NCBI GenBank assembly: GCA_020026225.1
Contig: JAHHQU010000048.1
Span: 1 to 15,441, forward strand
Origin: Phocaeicola sp.
GTDB taxonomy: Bacteria > Bacteroidota > Bacteroidia > Bacteroidales > Bacteroidaceae
Length of the DNA stretch: 15,441 nt
Direction of reading: 5' to 3'
Part shown: positions 7,985-15,441 of the stretch, piece after piece
How positions within the stretch are numbered: the stretch's first letter is position 1
How the letters are laid out: the number at the start of each line of letters is the position of its first letter
The notes under the pieces: model-generated
What the model saw: the letters and a program-made list of their open reading frames with translations, nothing else
Told to the model about the DNA's origin: nothing
Databases searched by the model: none
Program-made: the position numbers and the translations under genes

Positions 7985-9100
7985 ATGAAAAAAATTTTAT
8001 ATTCATCTATGTTGGTGCTTGGGGCATTAACCTTTGCACAGTGTGATGATTGGACAGATATGGAGAACAAGTTCGAAGAACCATATAATGTCCATAGCAA
8101 TGAATATTACGAGGAGTTACGGGCCTATAAAAAAACTGATCATGCCATTTGTTTCGGATGGTATAGCGGTTGGACAGGAATGGGAGACAATATGTATAAC
8201 ATGTTGCGTGGTATTCCTGATTCAATGGATGTAGTTTCTTTGTGGGAAGGTGCTTTTGATTTGACTCCTGAAAAAATTGAAGACTTGAGAGAGGTGAGAG
8301 AAGTAAAAGGTACTCGCATCTTGTATTGTCAATTCATAACTACATTAGGTGCTAGAATGACTCCTAAGGAAGTGGAAAATGATTTTATCGTTGATGGTAA
8401 AAAATACACTAATCAAGCTGAAGCTTTAGCTGCATACTGGGGATGGTATGATGGATACGGAGATACCTCTGCCGAAGGAATGGAAAAGGCAATCAGAAAA
8501 TATGCTCGTGTTATTGCTGATACCATCAAACATTATGGATACGATGGATTTGATATTGACTATGAACCTAATTATGGATACGGTGGTAACTTGAGTACAT
8601 ATCCAAACCGTATGCATATCTTGTTGGATGAATTGTCAAAAGACTTCGGTCCCAAATCAGGTACTGGACGTATCTTGATGGTAGATGGAGAGCCTCAGAC
8701 CTTACTTCCTGAATCAGGCCCTTTATTGGATTACTTCACTATTCAGGCATATTATTGTCCAGGTGATGGTAATTTGGATGGCCGTTTCCAAAAATTGTTG
8801 GATAAATTTGCTCCTACGGCCGAAGGTGCTACTGCTGAAGAAAAAGAAGCTACTATCTTGAGGAAAACCATTTGGTGTGAAGACTTTGAAAAACATAAAG
8901 GAGATGGTGGAGCGGATTTTACAACTCGTGACGGAGAACATGTACGTTCTTTGAAGGGTATGGCAATGTATTACCGTCCAAACCTTAAGGATGTTCGTAT
9001 TGGTGGAGTTGGTGCTTACCGATTCAACCTATGTCGTCCGGTCAATGACTATTTCTTTATGCGTGAAGCTATTCAAACTTTGAACCCAGCTCAACACTAA
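7985..9100 (+). CDS. Glycoside hydrolase family 18, likely endo-beta-N-acetylglucosaminidase lipoprotein
   Basis: This 371-residue protein has a short lipoprotein-type signal ending in FAQC (Cys20) followed by DDW. The Gln before the cysteine is not canonical, but the acidic run fits a surface-exposed Bacteroides lipoprotein. The GH18 barrel carries an intact catalytic motif DGFDIDYE (187-194), with Glu194 as the expected acid/base and Asp192 assisting the substrate N-acetyl group. QAYY (254-257) fits the conserved active-site region on a later strand. Small single-domain GH18 lipoproteins beside SusC/SusD in Bacteroides commonly release N-glycans by cutting the chitobiose core; chitin-type substrates are less likely but not excluded. 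It lies 23 bp after the SusD-like gene and 20 bp before the lectin gene. The specific glycan class is inference. Confidence 0.88.
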   Translation: MKKILYSSMLVLGALTFAQCDDWTDMENKFEEPYNVHSNEYYEELRAYKKTDHAICFGWYSGWTGMGDNMYNMLRGIPDSMDVVSLWEGAFDLTPEKIEDLREVREVKGTRILYCQFITTLGARMTPKEVENDFIVDGKKYTNQAEALAAYWGWYDGYGDTSAEGMEKAIRKYARVIADTIKHYGYDGFDIDYEPNYGYGGNLSTYPNRMHILLDELSKDFGPKSGTGRILMVDGEPQTLLPESGPLLDYFTIQAYYCPGDGNLDGRFQKLLDKFAPTAEGATAEEKEATILRKTIWCEDFEKHKGDGGADFTTRDGEHVRSLKGMAMYYRPNLKDVRIGGVGAYRFNLCRPVNDYFFMREAIQTLNPAQH

Positions 9101-9120
9101 TATTAAAAATTAGAAATATT

Positions 9121-10332
9121 ATGAAATTAATGAATTTTACCAAATATCTAGCATGTTCTGCCTTGTTCCTTTCAATGGCAGCATGCGAAGACAATGACTA
9201 TTCTGTCATTGAAAATGGGGTGTATATAGCAGAAGCAGCTCCATCTGATAAATTTAATCAGCAAATTGAAAATCTGGTGATTGATGATGAAAATGTTGAA
9301 TTGAAACTGAATATTCGTTTGGCAGCACCTGTCAGTGAGAATGTGAATGTTTCTGTATCATTGGATCAATCTTTGATTGACGCTTACAACCAAAAGAATT
9401 CAACCGTATTTGAATTGCTTCCAGAAGCTTACCGAGAAATGAAGGAATCATTGGAAATCCCTGCAGGCGAAGTGTCAGGCGAACCTTTTGTGATAACTAT
9501 CAAATCGTATATTACACCTAATAATGAAAGTTATGCACTCCCGTTGCGTATCTCTGTTACTTCAGGGAATGTATCCACTGTTGGTAGTGCAGATAAATTG
9601 ATGTATCTTTTAAAGACACCAAACAAACAGAAGTCTGTCGTTCTTAGTGGAAGTGAAAAAGTAACTACGTTCAAAAGTCCATTTCCTGCTAGCAAATGGA
9701 CTTTTGAATATTGGATTAAGGTAAACAATAATACAGGTATTCCTACAGGAAACTGGGAAGGTGAAGCTAATAAACCGCTTAGGACACAGGTATTCCAAGG
9801 TAATTCAGCCCCTGTTCATTTGGATGGGTCTGAATCTGTTCTTTTGCGTTATTGGCCTGACGGTGTCAAAAAGATAGCTCCTACTCTGCAGTGTCAGTTG
9901 AATGGCGCTTATTTTGATAGCTCTGAGTTCTGGTGGCCAGATACTTGGTATCACATCGCTTATACTTACGATGGTTCAACCCTTACTTTGTATAAAGATG
10001 GTGTTGAAGATAATAAGTTGATCGTTTCCAAGAATTTCAATTTTAAAAAATTGATTCTATGTACTTCATTCAATTGGAGGATGCAGGTAGAATTTGCTCA
10101 GATCCGTTTGTGGAATGAGTGCTTACCAGTTAACTTGATTAAGGACGGTATGTCAAGTCAAGTTCCTTCAGATGCAGATGGATTGATTGGATACTGGAAG
10201 TGTAATGAAGGAGAAGGAAATGTCCTTAAGGATTGCACAAGCAATGGAAATGATATCAACTTTGCAGGTTCTTACACAAATGTAAGTTGGAGTGAAAAGA
10301 CTTATAACTTCTCAAATCCAAATAAGAAGTAA
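9121..10332 (+). CDS. Surface lipoprotein with DUF1735 and laminin-G-like (LamG) domains
   Basis: The 403-residue protein has a lipoprotein signal ending SMAAC (Cys22) followed by EDND, consistent with surface export. Residues about 33-165 match the DUF1735 / BT_3987-like N-terminal domain, a beta-sandwich found beside GH18 enzymes (NVSVSLDQSLIDAYN, LEIPAGEVSGEPFVITI, ALPLRI). Residues about 172-390 form a concanavalin-like/LamG domain with WYHIAYTYDGSTLTLYKDG (276-294) and FAQIRLWNE (325-333). No catalytic residues are evident, so it is probably a glycan-binding surface protein helping the GH18 enzyme. It is the last gene of the operon, 20 bp after GH18, and a strong terminator follows. Odd feature: a perfect 15-bp inverted repeat lies in the coding sequence near the junction of the two domains (9670-9708). 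Confidence 0.85.
   Translation: MKLMNFTKYLACSALFLSMAACEDNDYSVIENGVYIAEAAPSDKFNQQIENLVIDDENVELKLNIRLAAPVSENVNVSVSLDQSLIDAYNQKNSTVFELLPEAYREMKESLEIPAGEVSGEPFVITIKSYITPNNESYALPLRISVTSGNVSTVGSADKLMYLLKTPNKQKSVVLSGSEKVTTFKSPFPASKWTFEYWIKVNNNTGIPTGNWEGEANKPLRTQVFQGNSAPVHLDGSESVLLRYWPDGVKKIAPTLQCQLNGAYFDSSEFWWPDTWYHIAYTYDGSTLTLYKDGVEDNKLIVSKNFNFKKLILCTSFNWRMQVEFAQIRLWNECLPVNLIKDGMSSQVPSDADGLIGYWKCNEGEGNVLKDCTSNGNDINFAGSYTNVSWSEKTYNFSNPNKK
9670..9708. repeat. Perfect 15-bp inverted repeat inside the DUF1735-LamG gene
   Basis: TTCAAAAGTCCATTT (9670-9684) is the exact reverse complement of AAATGGACTTTTGAA (9694-9708), separated by 9 bases. It encodes residues about 184-196 and, as RNA, would form a stable hairpin in the translated region. 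The T-rich tract expected of a terminator is absent. Confidence 0.9.
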
Positions 10333-10371
10333 TGTGAATTCCATGAGAAGATAAAAAATCTCAAAAATATG

Positions 10372-10404
10372 GGGTGCATCAATTAGTTGATGCACCCTTT
10401 TTTT
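10372..10404 (+). terminator. Intrinsic terminator of the PUL operon
   Basis: GGGTGCATCAA (10372-10382) pairs perfectly with TTGATGCACCC (10387-10397) around a TTAG loop, and seven Ts follow (10398-10404). It lies 39 bp after the last PUL stop codon and ends the operon. Confidence 0.93.
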
Positions 10405-10491
10405 GTATAAGGGATATGCTTGCTTCTAATGCAACAGATTACCAGCTCTTAAATGCTATCTTAAGAGGCTTGGAGTTTCATCTTTAGAGAA

Positions 10492-10513
10492 GCCTTGTAG
10501 GCCTGTATAAGGC
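10492..10513. other. Stem-loop in the gap between two convergent terminators
   Basis: GCCTTGTA (10492-10499) pairs with TATAAGGC (10506-10513) with one G-U pair and a six-base loop. There is no T tract, so it is not a terminator. Apart from this stem, the gap 10405-10557 shows no gene, no recognisable promoter and no known RNA. Confidence 0.3.
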
Positions 10514-10557
10514 ACGATGAAGCTTGCTCTGTATCCTACTAGGATGGTACAAAAAAA

Positions 10558-10589
10558 AAGAGGCGTCTACGCGATTGTAGACGCCTCTT
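10558..10589 (-). terminator. Intrinsic terminator of carB
   Basis: AAGAGGCGTCTAC (10558-10570) pairs perfectly with GTAGACGCCTCTT (10577-10589), a 13-bp stem with a six-base loop. Read leftward it runs into a long T tract (complement of the As at 10551-10559). It lies 26 bp after the carB stop codon. Confidence 0.92.
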
Positions 10590-10615
10590 CCTATTTTTAT
10601 AGGAATTGTTTTTCC

Positions 10616-13600
10616 TTATTTATATTCCTGCCAGCTCTTGATCTGGATATCTTCCTGACTCATTGAGCAGAATGCTTCAATAAACGCTTTGGCAAGGCGT
10701 GCATTGGTCATCAACGGAATGTTATGGTCGATAGCACCGCGACGGATACGGTATCCGTTAGTCAATTCGCGTTTAGAGTGGTTCTTCGGAATGTTAACGA
10801 TCAAATCGAACTTGTGTTCAGATATCATCTTCATGACATTGTTTTCTGAATCTGGACGCTCATCTGGCCAGAATACTGGAGTTGTATTGATGCCATGTGA
10901 ATTCAAGAATGCTGCTGTACCTGCAGTTGCGTACAACTTGTAACCTTTCTTATGTAATGTCATGCTGGCATCCAACAAGTCTACTTTAGATTTAGTAGCA
11001 CCTGAAGAGAACAAGATAGATTTCTTAGGAATGCGGTAGCCTGTTGCAATCAAGGCATTCAGCAATGCTTCGTGGAAGTCATCACCCAAGCAACCTACTT
11101 CACCGGTAGAAGACATGTCTACACCCAAAACAGGGTCGGCATTCTGCAAACGAGCGAATGAGAACTGAGAAGCTTTTACACCGATACGATCAATGTCGAA
11201 TGCTGATTTATCAGGTTTAGAATATGGAGCATCCAACATGATACGGGTAGCTGTTTCGATGAAGTTGCGTTTCAAAACTTTAGAAACGAATGGGAAGCTA
11301 CGAGATGCACGCAAGTTACATTCGATTACTTTAACTTCGTTTTTGCGAGCCAGGAACTGTACATTGAATGGACCAGAGATATTCAACTCTTTCGCAATCA
11401 TGCGGCTGATTTTCTTAATCTGACGTGCTGTTGAGAAGTAAATCTGCTGTGCAGGGAATACCAAAGTAGCGTCACCAGAGTGAACACCTGCAAATTCAAC
11501 GTGTTCAGAAATTGCATATTCTACTACTTCGCCATTCTGAGCTACAGCGTCGAATTCAATTTCTTTTGTTTCCTGCATGAACTGTGATACCACAACTGGA
11601 TATTCTTTAGATACTTCACTTGCCATCTGCAAGAAGCGGGTCAATTCTTCCTCATCGTAGCAAACGTTCATGGCTGCACCACTCAAGACGTAAGAAGGAC
11701 GAACCAATACAGGGTAACCGACTTTCTCAACGAATTGTTTAACGTCGTCCAAGCTGGTCAATTCCTGCCATGCTGGCTGGTCTATGCCCAAACGGTCTAG
11801 CATTGCAGAGAACTTGTTACGATTTTCTGCATGGTCAATGTCGATAGGAGAGGTACCCAAAACTGGTACTGACTGGCGGTGCAGTTTCATAGCCAAGTTG
11901 TTAGGAATCTGTCCACCTACAGAAACGATGACACCGCGTGGCTGTTCCAAGTCGATTACGTCCAATACACGTTCGAATGACAATTCATCAAAGTACAGAC
12001 GGTCGCAAACGTCGTAGTCGGTAGAAACTGTTTCTGGGTTATAGTTAATCATGATAGCCTTGTAGCCCAATTTACGAGCAGTCTTGATGGCGTTGACAGA
12101 GCACCAGTCGAATTCTACAGAAGAACCGATACGGTATGCACCTGAACCAAGGACAATCACTGATTTCTCATTCTTATAATAGTTTACATCGTGACCTTCT
12201 ACTGCATAAGTCATATAAAGGTAGTTGGTCAATTCTGGATGTTCAGAAGCGATTGTATTGATACGCTTAACAGCTGGTTCGATACCCAATGATTTACGGT
12301 AAGCACGAACAGCCAAGTTTTCTTTTTCCATGTTGCTTCCTACAGTCTTCAATACGAAGCGAGCGATCTGGAAGTCAGAGAAACCTAAAACTTTTGCCTG
12401 ACGCATTACATCGGCAGAAACCTCTTCCAGTTTGTTGTATGACTGAAGTTTTTCCTTGTAGTCAACAATGTTTTTCAACTTGCCCAAGAACCAAGGGTCA
12501 ATCTTGGTCAAATCATACAAGCGTTCGATGCTGTAGCCCTGTTCCAATGCCTGAGCGATAGCGAAGATACGCAAGTCAGTAGGGTTAGCCAATTCATCGT
12601 CAAGATTTTCAAATGCAGTATGGTCGTTACCTACGAATCCATGCATGCCCTGACCGATCATACGGAGACCTTTCTGGATGATTTCTTCAAAAGAACGTCC
12701 GATAGACATGATTTCACCTACAGACTTCATGCTTGAACCGATGCGGCGAGAAACGCCTGCAAATTTAGTCAAGTCCCAACGAGGAATCTTGCAGATCAAA
12801 TAATCCAAATCTGGAGCTACATAGGCTGAATTTGAAGTGCCCATTTCACCGATTTCATCGAGTGTGTATCCCAAGCCTATTTTTGCAGCAACGAAAGCCA
12901 AAGGATAACCGGTTGCTTTAGAAGCTAAAGCTGAAGAACGGCTCAAACGAGCGTTTACTTCAATTACACGGTAGTCATTAGTGAATGCATTGAAAGCATA
13001 CTGGATGTTACATTCACCTACGATACCTAAGTGACGGATAGTAGTAGTGGCGATATCCTGCAACATCTTCACTTGTTCGTCGCTCAATGAACATGTAGGA
13101 GCTACAACGATTGATTCACCAGTGTGGATGCCCAGTGGGTCAAAGTTTTCCATGCTGGCTACGGTGAAACAGTGGTCATTTGCATCGCGAATTACTTCGA
13201 ATTCGATTTCTTTCCATCCCTTAAGAGATTCTTCAACCAAAATCTGTGGAGCAAAAGTGAACGCACTTTCTGCCAATTCGACAAATTGCTTTTCGTCCTG
13301 ACAGATACCGCTACCCAAACCGCCTAAAGCATAAGCTGAACGGACCATTACTGGGAAGCCGATACGATGAGCTGCTTCCAAAGCGTCCTTCATATTTTCA
13401 ACAGCTTCACTTACCGGAGTCTTGATTTCTATTTCGTTCAATTTCTTAACGAAAAGGTCACGGTCTTCGGTATACATGATGGCATCAACAGATGTTCCCA
13501 ATACCTTTACACCATATTCCTCCAAAGTACCGTTCTGATGAAGTTCAGTACCGCAGTTTAATGCAGTCTGACCGCCGAAGGCTAACAAAATGCCGTCAGG

Positions 13601-13840
13601 ACGTTCTTTCTTGATGATTTCGGTAACGAAGTAAGGAGTGACTGGAAGAAAATACACTTGGTCTGCGACGCCTTCCGAAGTTTGGATGGTTGCAATGTTA
13701 GGGTTGATTAGCACGGAACGGATACCTTCTTCACGCAAAGCTTTCAAAGCTTGTGAGCCAGAATAGTCAAATTCACCAGCTTGTCCGATCTTGAGGGCAC
13801 CGGAACCCAACACTAGGACTTTCTTGAATTTTTGTTTCAT
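10616..13840 (-). CDS. carB: Carbamoyl-phosphate synthase large subunit
   Basis: CarB makes carbamoyl phosphate from bicarbonate, ammonia supplied by the CarA glutaminase subunit, and two ATP, feeding pyrimidine and arginine synthesis in the cytoplasm. From the ATG at 13840 the protein has 1074 residues, the usual CarB length. It shows two homologous halves, starting VLVLGSGALKIGQAGEFDYS (about 8-27) and VIVLGSGAYRIGSSVEFDW (about 561-579), each with an ATP-grasp domain, plus a C-terminal MGS-like regulatory domain (about 945-1074). The open frame extends 30 codons further upstream to 13930, but those residues (MQFRRKDKLN...) do not resemble CarB, and the predicted transcript starts near 13921, inside the extension. 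I therefore chose the downstream start. carA is not in the window. The gene diverges from trpS and has its own terminator. Confidence 0.96.
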   Translation of the reverse strand: MKQKFKKVLVLGSGALKIGQAGEFDYSGSQALKALREEGIRSVLINPNIATIQTSEGVADQVYFLPVTPYFVTEIIKKERPDGILLAFGGQTALNCGTELHQNGTLEEYGVKVLGTSVDAIMYTEDRDLFVKKLNEIEIKTPVSEAVENMKDALEAAHRIGFPVMVRSAYALGGLGSGICQDEKQFVELAESAFTFAPQILVEESLKGWKEIEFEVIRDANDHCFTVASMENFDPLGIHTGESIVVAPTCSLSDEQVKMLQDIATTTIRHLGIVGECNIQYAFNAFTNDYRVIEVNARLSRSSALASKATGYPLAFVAAKIGLGYTLDEIGEMGTSNSAYVAPDLDYLICKIPRWDLTKFAGVSRRIGSSMKSVGEIMSIGRSFEEIIQKGLRMIGQGMHGFVGNDHTAFENLDDELANPTDLRIFAIAQALEQGYSIERLYDLTKIDPWFLGKLKNIVDYKEKLQSYNKLEEVSADVMRQAKVLGFSDFQIARFVLKTVGSNMEKENLAVRAYRKSLGIEPAVKRINTIASEHPELTNYLYMTYAVEGHDVNYYKNEKSVIVLGSGAYRIGSSVEFDWCSVNAIKTARKLGYKAIMINYNPETVSTDYDVCDRLYFDELSFERVLDVIDLEQPRGVIVSVGGQIPNNLAMKLHRQSVPVLGTSPIDIDHAENRNKFSAMLDRLGIDQPAWQELTSLDDVKQFVEKVGYPVLVRPSYVLSGAAMNVCYDEEELTRFLQMASEVSKEYPVVVSQFMQETKEIEFDAVAQNGEVVEYAISEHVEFAGVHSGDATLVFPAQQIYFSTARQIKKISRMIAKELNISGPFNVQFLARKNEVKVIECNLRASRSFPFVSKVLKRNFIETATRIMLDAPYSKPDKSAFDIDRIGVKASQFSFARLQNADPVLGVDMSSTGEVGCLGDDFHEALLNALIATGYRIPKKSILFSSGATKSKVDLLDASMTLHKKGYKLYATAGTAAFLNSHGINTTPVFWPDERPDSENNVMKMISEHKFDLIVNIPKNHSKRELTNGYRIRRGAIDHNIPLMTNARLAKAFIEAFCSMSQEDIQIKSWQEYK

Positions 13841-13927
13841 CGTTTTATTGATTGATGTTGTTTTTAGAAATAGGGAAGACCTAAAGTAAATATACCTAAT
13901 ATTTAATTTATCTTTCCTTCTAAACTG

Positions 13928-13958
13928 CAAAGGAACGATTTTTTTTGATTAAAACAAA
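13928..13958 (-). promoter_or_regulatory. Predicted carB promoter
   Basis: On the minus strand TTTG (13958-13955), a 19-bp spacer and TTCCTTTG (13935-13928) match the Bacteroides consensus with one mismatch in the -7 element. Transcription would start near 13921, about 80 nt before the chosen carB start codon. Its elements interlock with those of the opposing trpS promoter. Confidence 0.55.
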
Positions 13959-13975
13959 GTATTTACGTACCTTTG
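13944..13975 (+). promoter_or_regulatory. Predicted trpS promoter
   Basis: TTTG (13944-13947), a 20-bp spacer and TACCTTTG (13968-13975) match the Bacteroides consensus exactly. Transcription would start near 13982, giving a short leader of about 23 nt before the trpS ATG. Confidence 0.78.
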
Positions 13976-14004
13976 CTGCTATTAAAATGTAAACAATTAT
14001 ACTT

Positions 14005-15096
14005 ATGAGCAAGGAAAAGATAATTTTGACGGGCGACCGTCCTACCGGAAAGTTGCATATAGGCCATTATGTGGGTTCTTTGCGCCGCCGTGTAGAATTG
14101 CAGAATTCGGGTCTTTATGACAAGATTTTTGTTTTTGAAGCAGATGGTCAGGCATTGACTGACAATATTGATAACCCCGAAAAGGTTCGTCAGAATGTAA
14201 TCGAAGTAGCTTTGGATTATTTGGCTGTAGGATTGGATCCTTCTAAGTCTACCATTTTTATTCAGTCACAGATTCCTGAACTTTGTGAATTGACTTTTTA
14301 TTTCATGGATTTGGTGAGTGTGGCTCGTCTGCAGCGTAACCCGACGGTGAAGTCTGAAATCTTGTTGCGTAAGTTTGAATCAAGCATACCTGTAGGCTTC
14401 TTTACTTATCCTATCAGCCAAACTGCTGATATTGCGGCTTTTAAGGCAACTACTGTCCCAGTAGGTGAAGACCAGGAACCGATGTTGGAACAGGCTCGTG
14501 AAATCGTTCGCCGTTTCAATTATATTTATGGTGACACTTTGGTGGAACCGGAAATCTTGTTGCCGGAAAATGCGGCTTGTTTACGCTTGCCGGGAACTGA
14601 CGGTAAGGCTAAGATGAGTAAGTCTTTGGGGAATTGTATCTACCTTTCTGATTCTGCTGATGAAGTGGAAAAGAAGGTGAAGAGCATGTACACTGACCCG
14701 ACTCATATTAAGGTGAGTGATCCAGGAAAGTTGGAAGGCAATACAGTATTTACTTACTTGGATGCTTTCTCTCGTCCGGAACATTTTGAACGTTACTTGT
14801 CTGATTATGCAAACTTGGATGAACTGAAAGCTCATTATACTCGTGGCGGTTTGGGTGATATGAAAGTGAAGAAATTCTTGGCTGCTGTCATGCAGGAAGA
14901 GTTGACTCCTATCCGTGAACGTCGTAAGGAATTTGAAAAAGATATTCCAGCTGTGTATGAAATGTTGCGTAAGGGATGTGAAACAGCTCGTGAGGCTGCA
15001 GCTCAGACCTTGAGCGAGGTTCGCCGTGCGATGAAAATCAACTATTTTGAAGACGAAAACTTGATAAAGGAACAGTCTGAACGTTTCAGCAAGTAA
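14005..15096 (+). CDS. trpS: Tryptophanyl-tRNA synthetase
   Basis: This 363-residue class I aminoacyl-tRNA synthetase charges tRNA-Trp in the cytoplasm. The ATP-binding HIGH motif is at 18-21 within TGKLHIGHYVGSL, and the KMSKS loop is at 203-207 in GKAKMSKSLGN. Between them are conserved TrpRS segments such as FTYPISQTADIAAFKA (133-148) and VPVGEDQEPMLEQAREI (151-167), the latter around the substrate pocket. Length is slightly above the compact bacterial TrpRS (about 330-340), as is common in this phylum. It is transcribed alone from its own promoter, away from carB, and closes with a hairpin terminator. There is no sign of a tryptophan-codon leader or other attenuation in the 5' region of about 23 nt. 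Confidence 0.96.
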   Translation: MSKEKIILTGDRPTGKLHIGHYVGSLRRRVELQNSGLYDKIFVFEADGQALTDNIDNPEKVRQNVIEVALDYLAVGLDPSKSTIFIQSQIPELCELTFYFMDLVSVARLQRNPTVKSEILLRKFESSIPVGFFTYPISQTADIAAFKATTVPVGEDQEPMLEQAREIVRRFNYIYGDTLVEPEILLPENAACLRLPGTDGKAKMSKSLGNCIYLSDSADEVEKKVKSMYTDPTHIKVSDPGKLEGNTVFTYLDAFSRPEHFERYLSDYANLDELKAHYTRGGLGDMKVKKFLAAVMQEELTPIRERRKEFEKDIPAVYEMLRKGCETAREAAAQTLSEVRRAMKINYFEDENLIKEQSERFSK

Positions 15097-15130
15097 GAAT
15101 AAGAAGATCATACCTTGAAAAGGAATAAGA

Positions 15131-15190
15131 GGCAGGAAGTGAATATGTAGTGTTCGTTTCCTGTCTCTTTCTTTTTTCTTTTCTTTTTCT
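15131..15190 (+). terminator. Terminator of trpS
   Basis: GGCAGGAAGTGAAT (15131-15144) pairs with GTTCGTTTCCTGTC (15152-15165) along 14 positions, including several G-U pairs, with a seven-base loop. A strongly T-rich tract follows to about 15190. It begins 35 bp after the trpS stop codon. Confidence 0.78.
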
Positions 15191-15329
15191 GTTGTCTGCA
15201 AAGGTGTATAATCTTTGATAAAAGAGGGAAGGCTATTGGGTGGAAACCTTGCACGAGGGAGGGAAAAGCGGATTTTTCCTCACTTTTCGCACTTAAAAGT
15301 CGAAAAATACATTTTTTTTGAAAAAAAGT

Positions 15330-15345
15330 CTGCAAATGTTTGCAG
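15330..15345. repeat. Inverted repeat overlapping the tRNA promoter -33 element
   Basis: CTGCAAA (15330-15336) and TTTGCAG (15339-15345) are perfect inverted arms separated by TG. The right arm contains the -33 TTTG of the tRNA-Val promoter, so it may be a protein-binding site or a coincidence. Confidence 0.6.
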
Positions 15346-15369
15346 GTATCAAAAAAACGCGTACCTTTG
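15339..15369 (+). promoter_or_regulatory. Predicted promoter of tRNA-Val
   Basis: TTTG (15339-15342), a 19-bp spacer and TACCTTTG (15362-15369) match the Bacteroides consensus. The mature tRNA begins at 15394, so the precursor would carry a short 5' extension of about 18 nt. A/T tracts at 15311-15327 lie just upstream and could act like an UP element. Confidence 0.75.
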
Positions 15370-15393
15370 CATCGCATTTGAGAACAAGACCTC

Positions 15394-15441
15394 GGGCGTT
15401 TAGCTCAGCTGGTTCAGAGCATCTGCCTTACAAGCAGAGGG
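15394..15441 (+). tRNA. tRNA-Val (anticodon TAC), 5' part, cut by window edge
   Basis: The sequence shows a 5' acceptor strand GGGCGTT (15394-15400), a D arm with GCTC/GAGC, and an anticodon arm TCTGC-CTTACAA-GCAGA whose loop carries TAC, which reads GUA valine codons. The variable loop begins at the window edge, so the T arm and 3' acceptor strand lie outside. The tRNA may be the first of a cluster. Confidence 0.95.

Noticed and set aside
14581..15201. Open frame of 206 codons antisense to the end of trpS
   Set aside because: It overlaps trpS and its terminator, begins in low-complexity Lys/Arg-rich sequence derived from the T tract, and has no recognisable domain.
15284..15306. TTTTCG / CGAAAA stem upstream of the tRNA promoter as a terminator
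   Set aside because: The six-pair stem is weak, AT-rich, has a long loop and lacks a clean T tract; the trpS terminator already lies upstream.
1..15441. CRISPR array, insertion sequence, prophage or integrative element
   Set aside because: No regularly spaced repeats, transposase, integrase or direct-repeat boundaries were seen. The tRNA-Val at the right edge could be an attachment site, but its 3' end is outside the window.

Overview
The window looks like chromosomal DNA from a gut Bacteroidales bacterium, most likely Bacteroides or Phocaeicola. The evidence is a SusC/SusD polysaccharide-utilisation locus (PUL), lipoproteins with acidic residues after the lipobox cysteine, weak Shine-Dalgarno sequences, and a consistent set of promoters of the Bacteroides type (TTTG, 19-21 bp spacer, TAnnTTTG). 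The species cannot be fixed from this sequence alone.

Left end (1-2282, leftward): the first 20 codons of tyrS (tyrosyl-tRNA synthetase) run off the left edge. Upstream of it lies a 652-residue protein that joins a MATE-type membrane transporter to a cytidylate-kinase-like domain. In front of that gene I see a promoter, a 19-codon leader ORF that starts almost at the predicted transcription start, and a strong intrinsic-terminator hairpin before the start codon. This is the layout of a leader-peptide attenuator and is the most interesting regulatory signal here.

Middle (2790-10404, rightward): a compact four-gene PUL, susC-like, susD-like, GH18 endoglycosidase, and DUF1735 plus laminin-G-like lectin. 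Gaps are 20-23 bp, with one good promoter and one strong terminator. The GH18 protein has an intact DxxDxDxE motif, and all three non-SusC products carry lipoprotein signals. The likely job is capture, trimming and import of a GlcNAc-containing host glycan such as an N-glycan at the outer membrane. No sensor, sigma factor or exoglycosidase is present. The predicted mRNA leader before susC is about 525 nt.

Right part (10405-15441): carB (leftward, own terminator) and trpS (rightward) are divergently transcribed from two promoters whose elements interlock. trpS ends in a terminator hairpin. The window closes with the 5' part of tRNA-Val(TAC), whose promoter contains a 7-bp inverted repeat at the -33 element.

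There are no insertion sequences, CRISPR arrays or phage genes. The housekeeping parts are ordinary. The items worth a second look are the attenuator with the MATE-kinase fusion, the long PUL leader, a perfect 15-bp inverted repeat inside the lectin gene, and the interlocked carB/trpS promoters.
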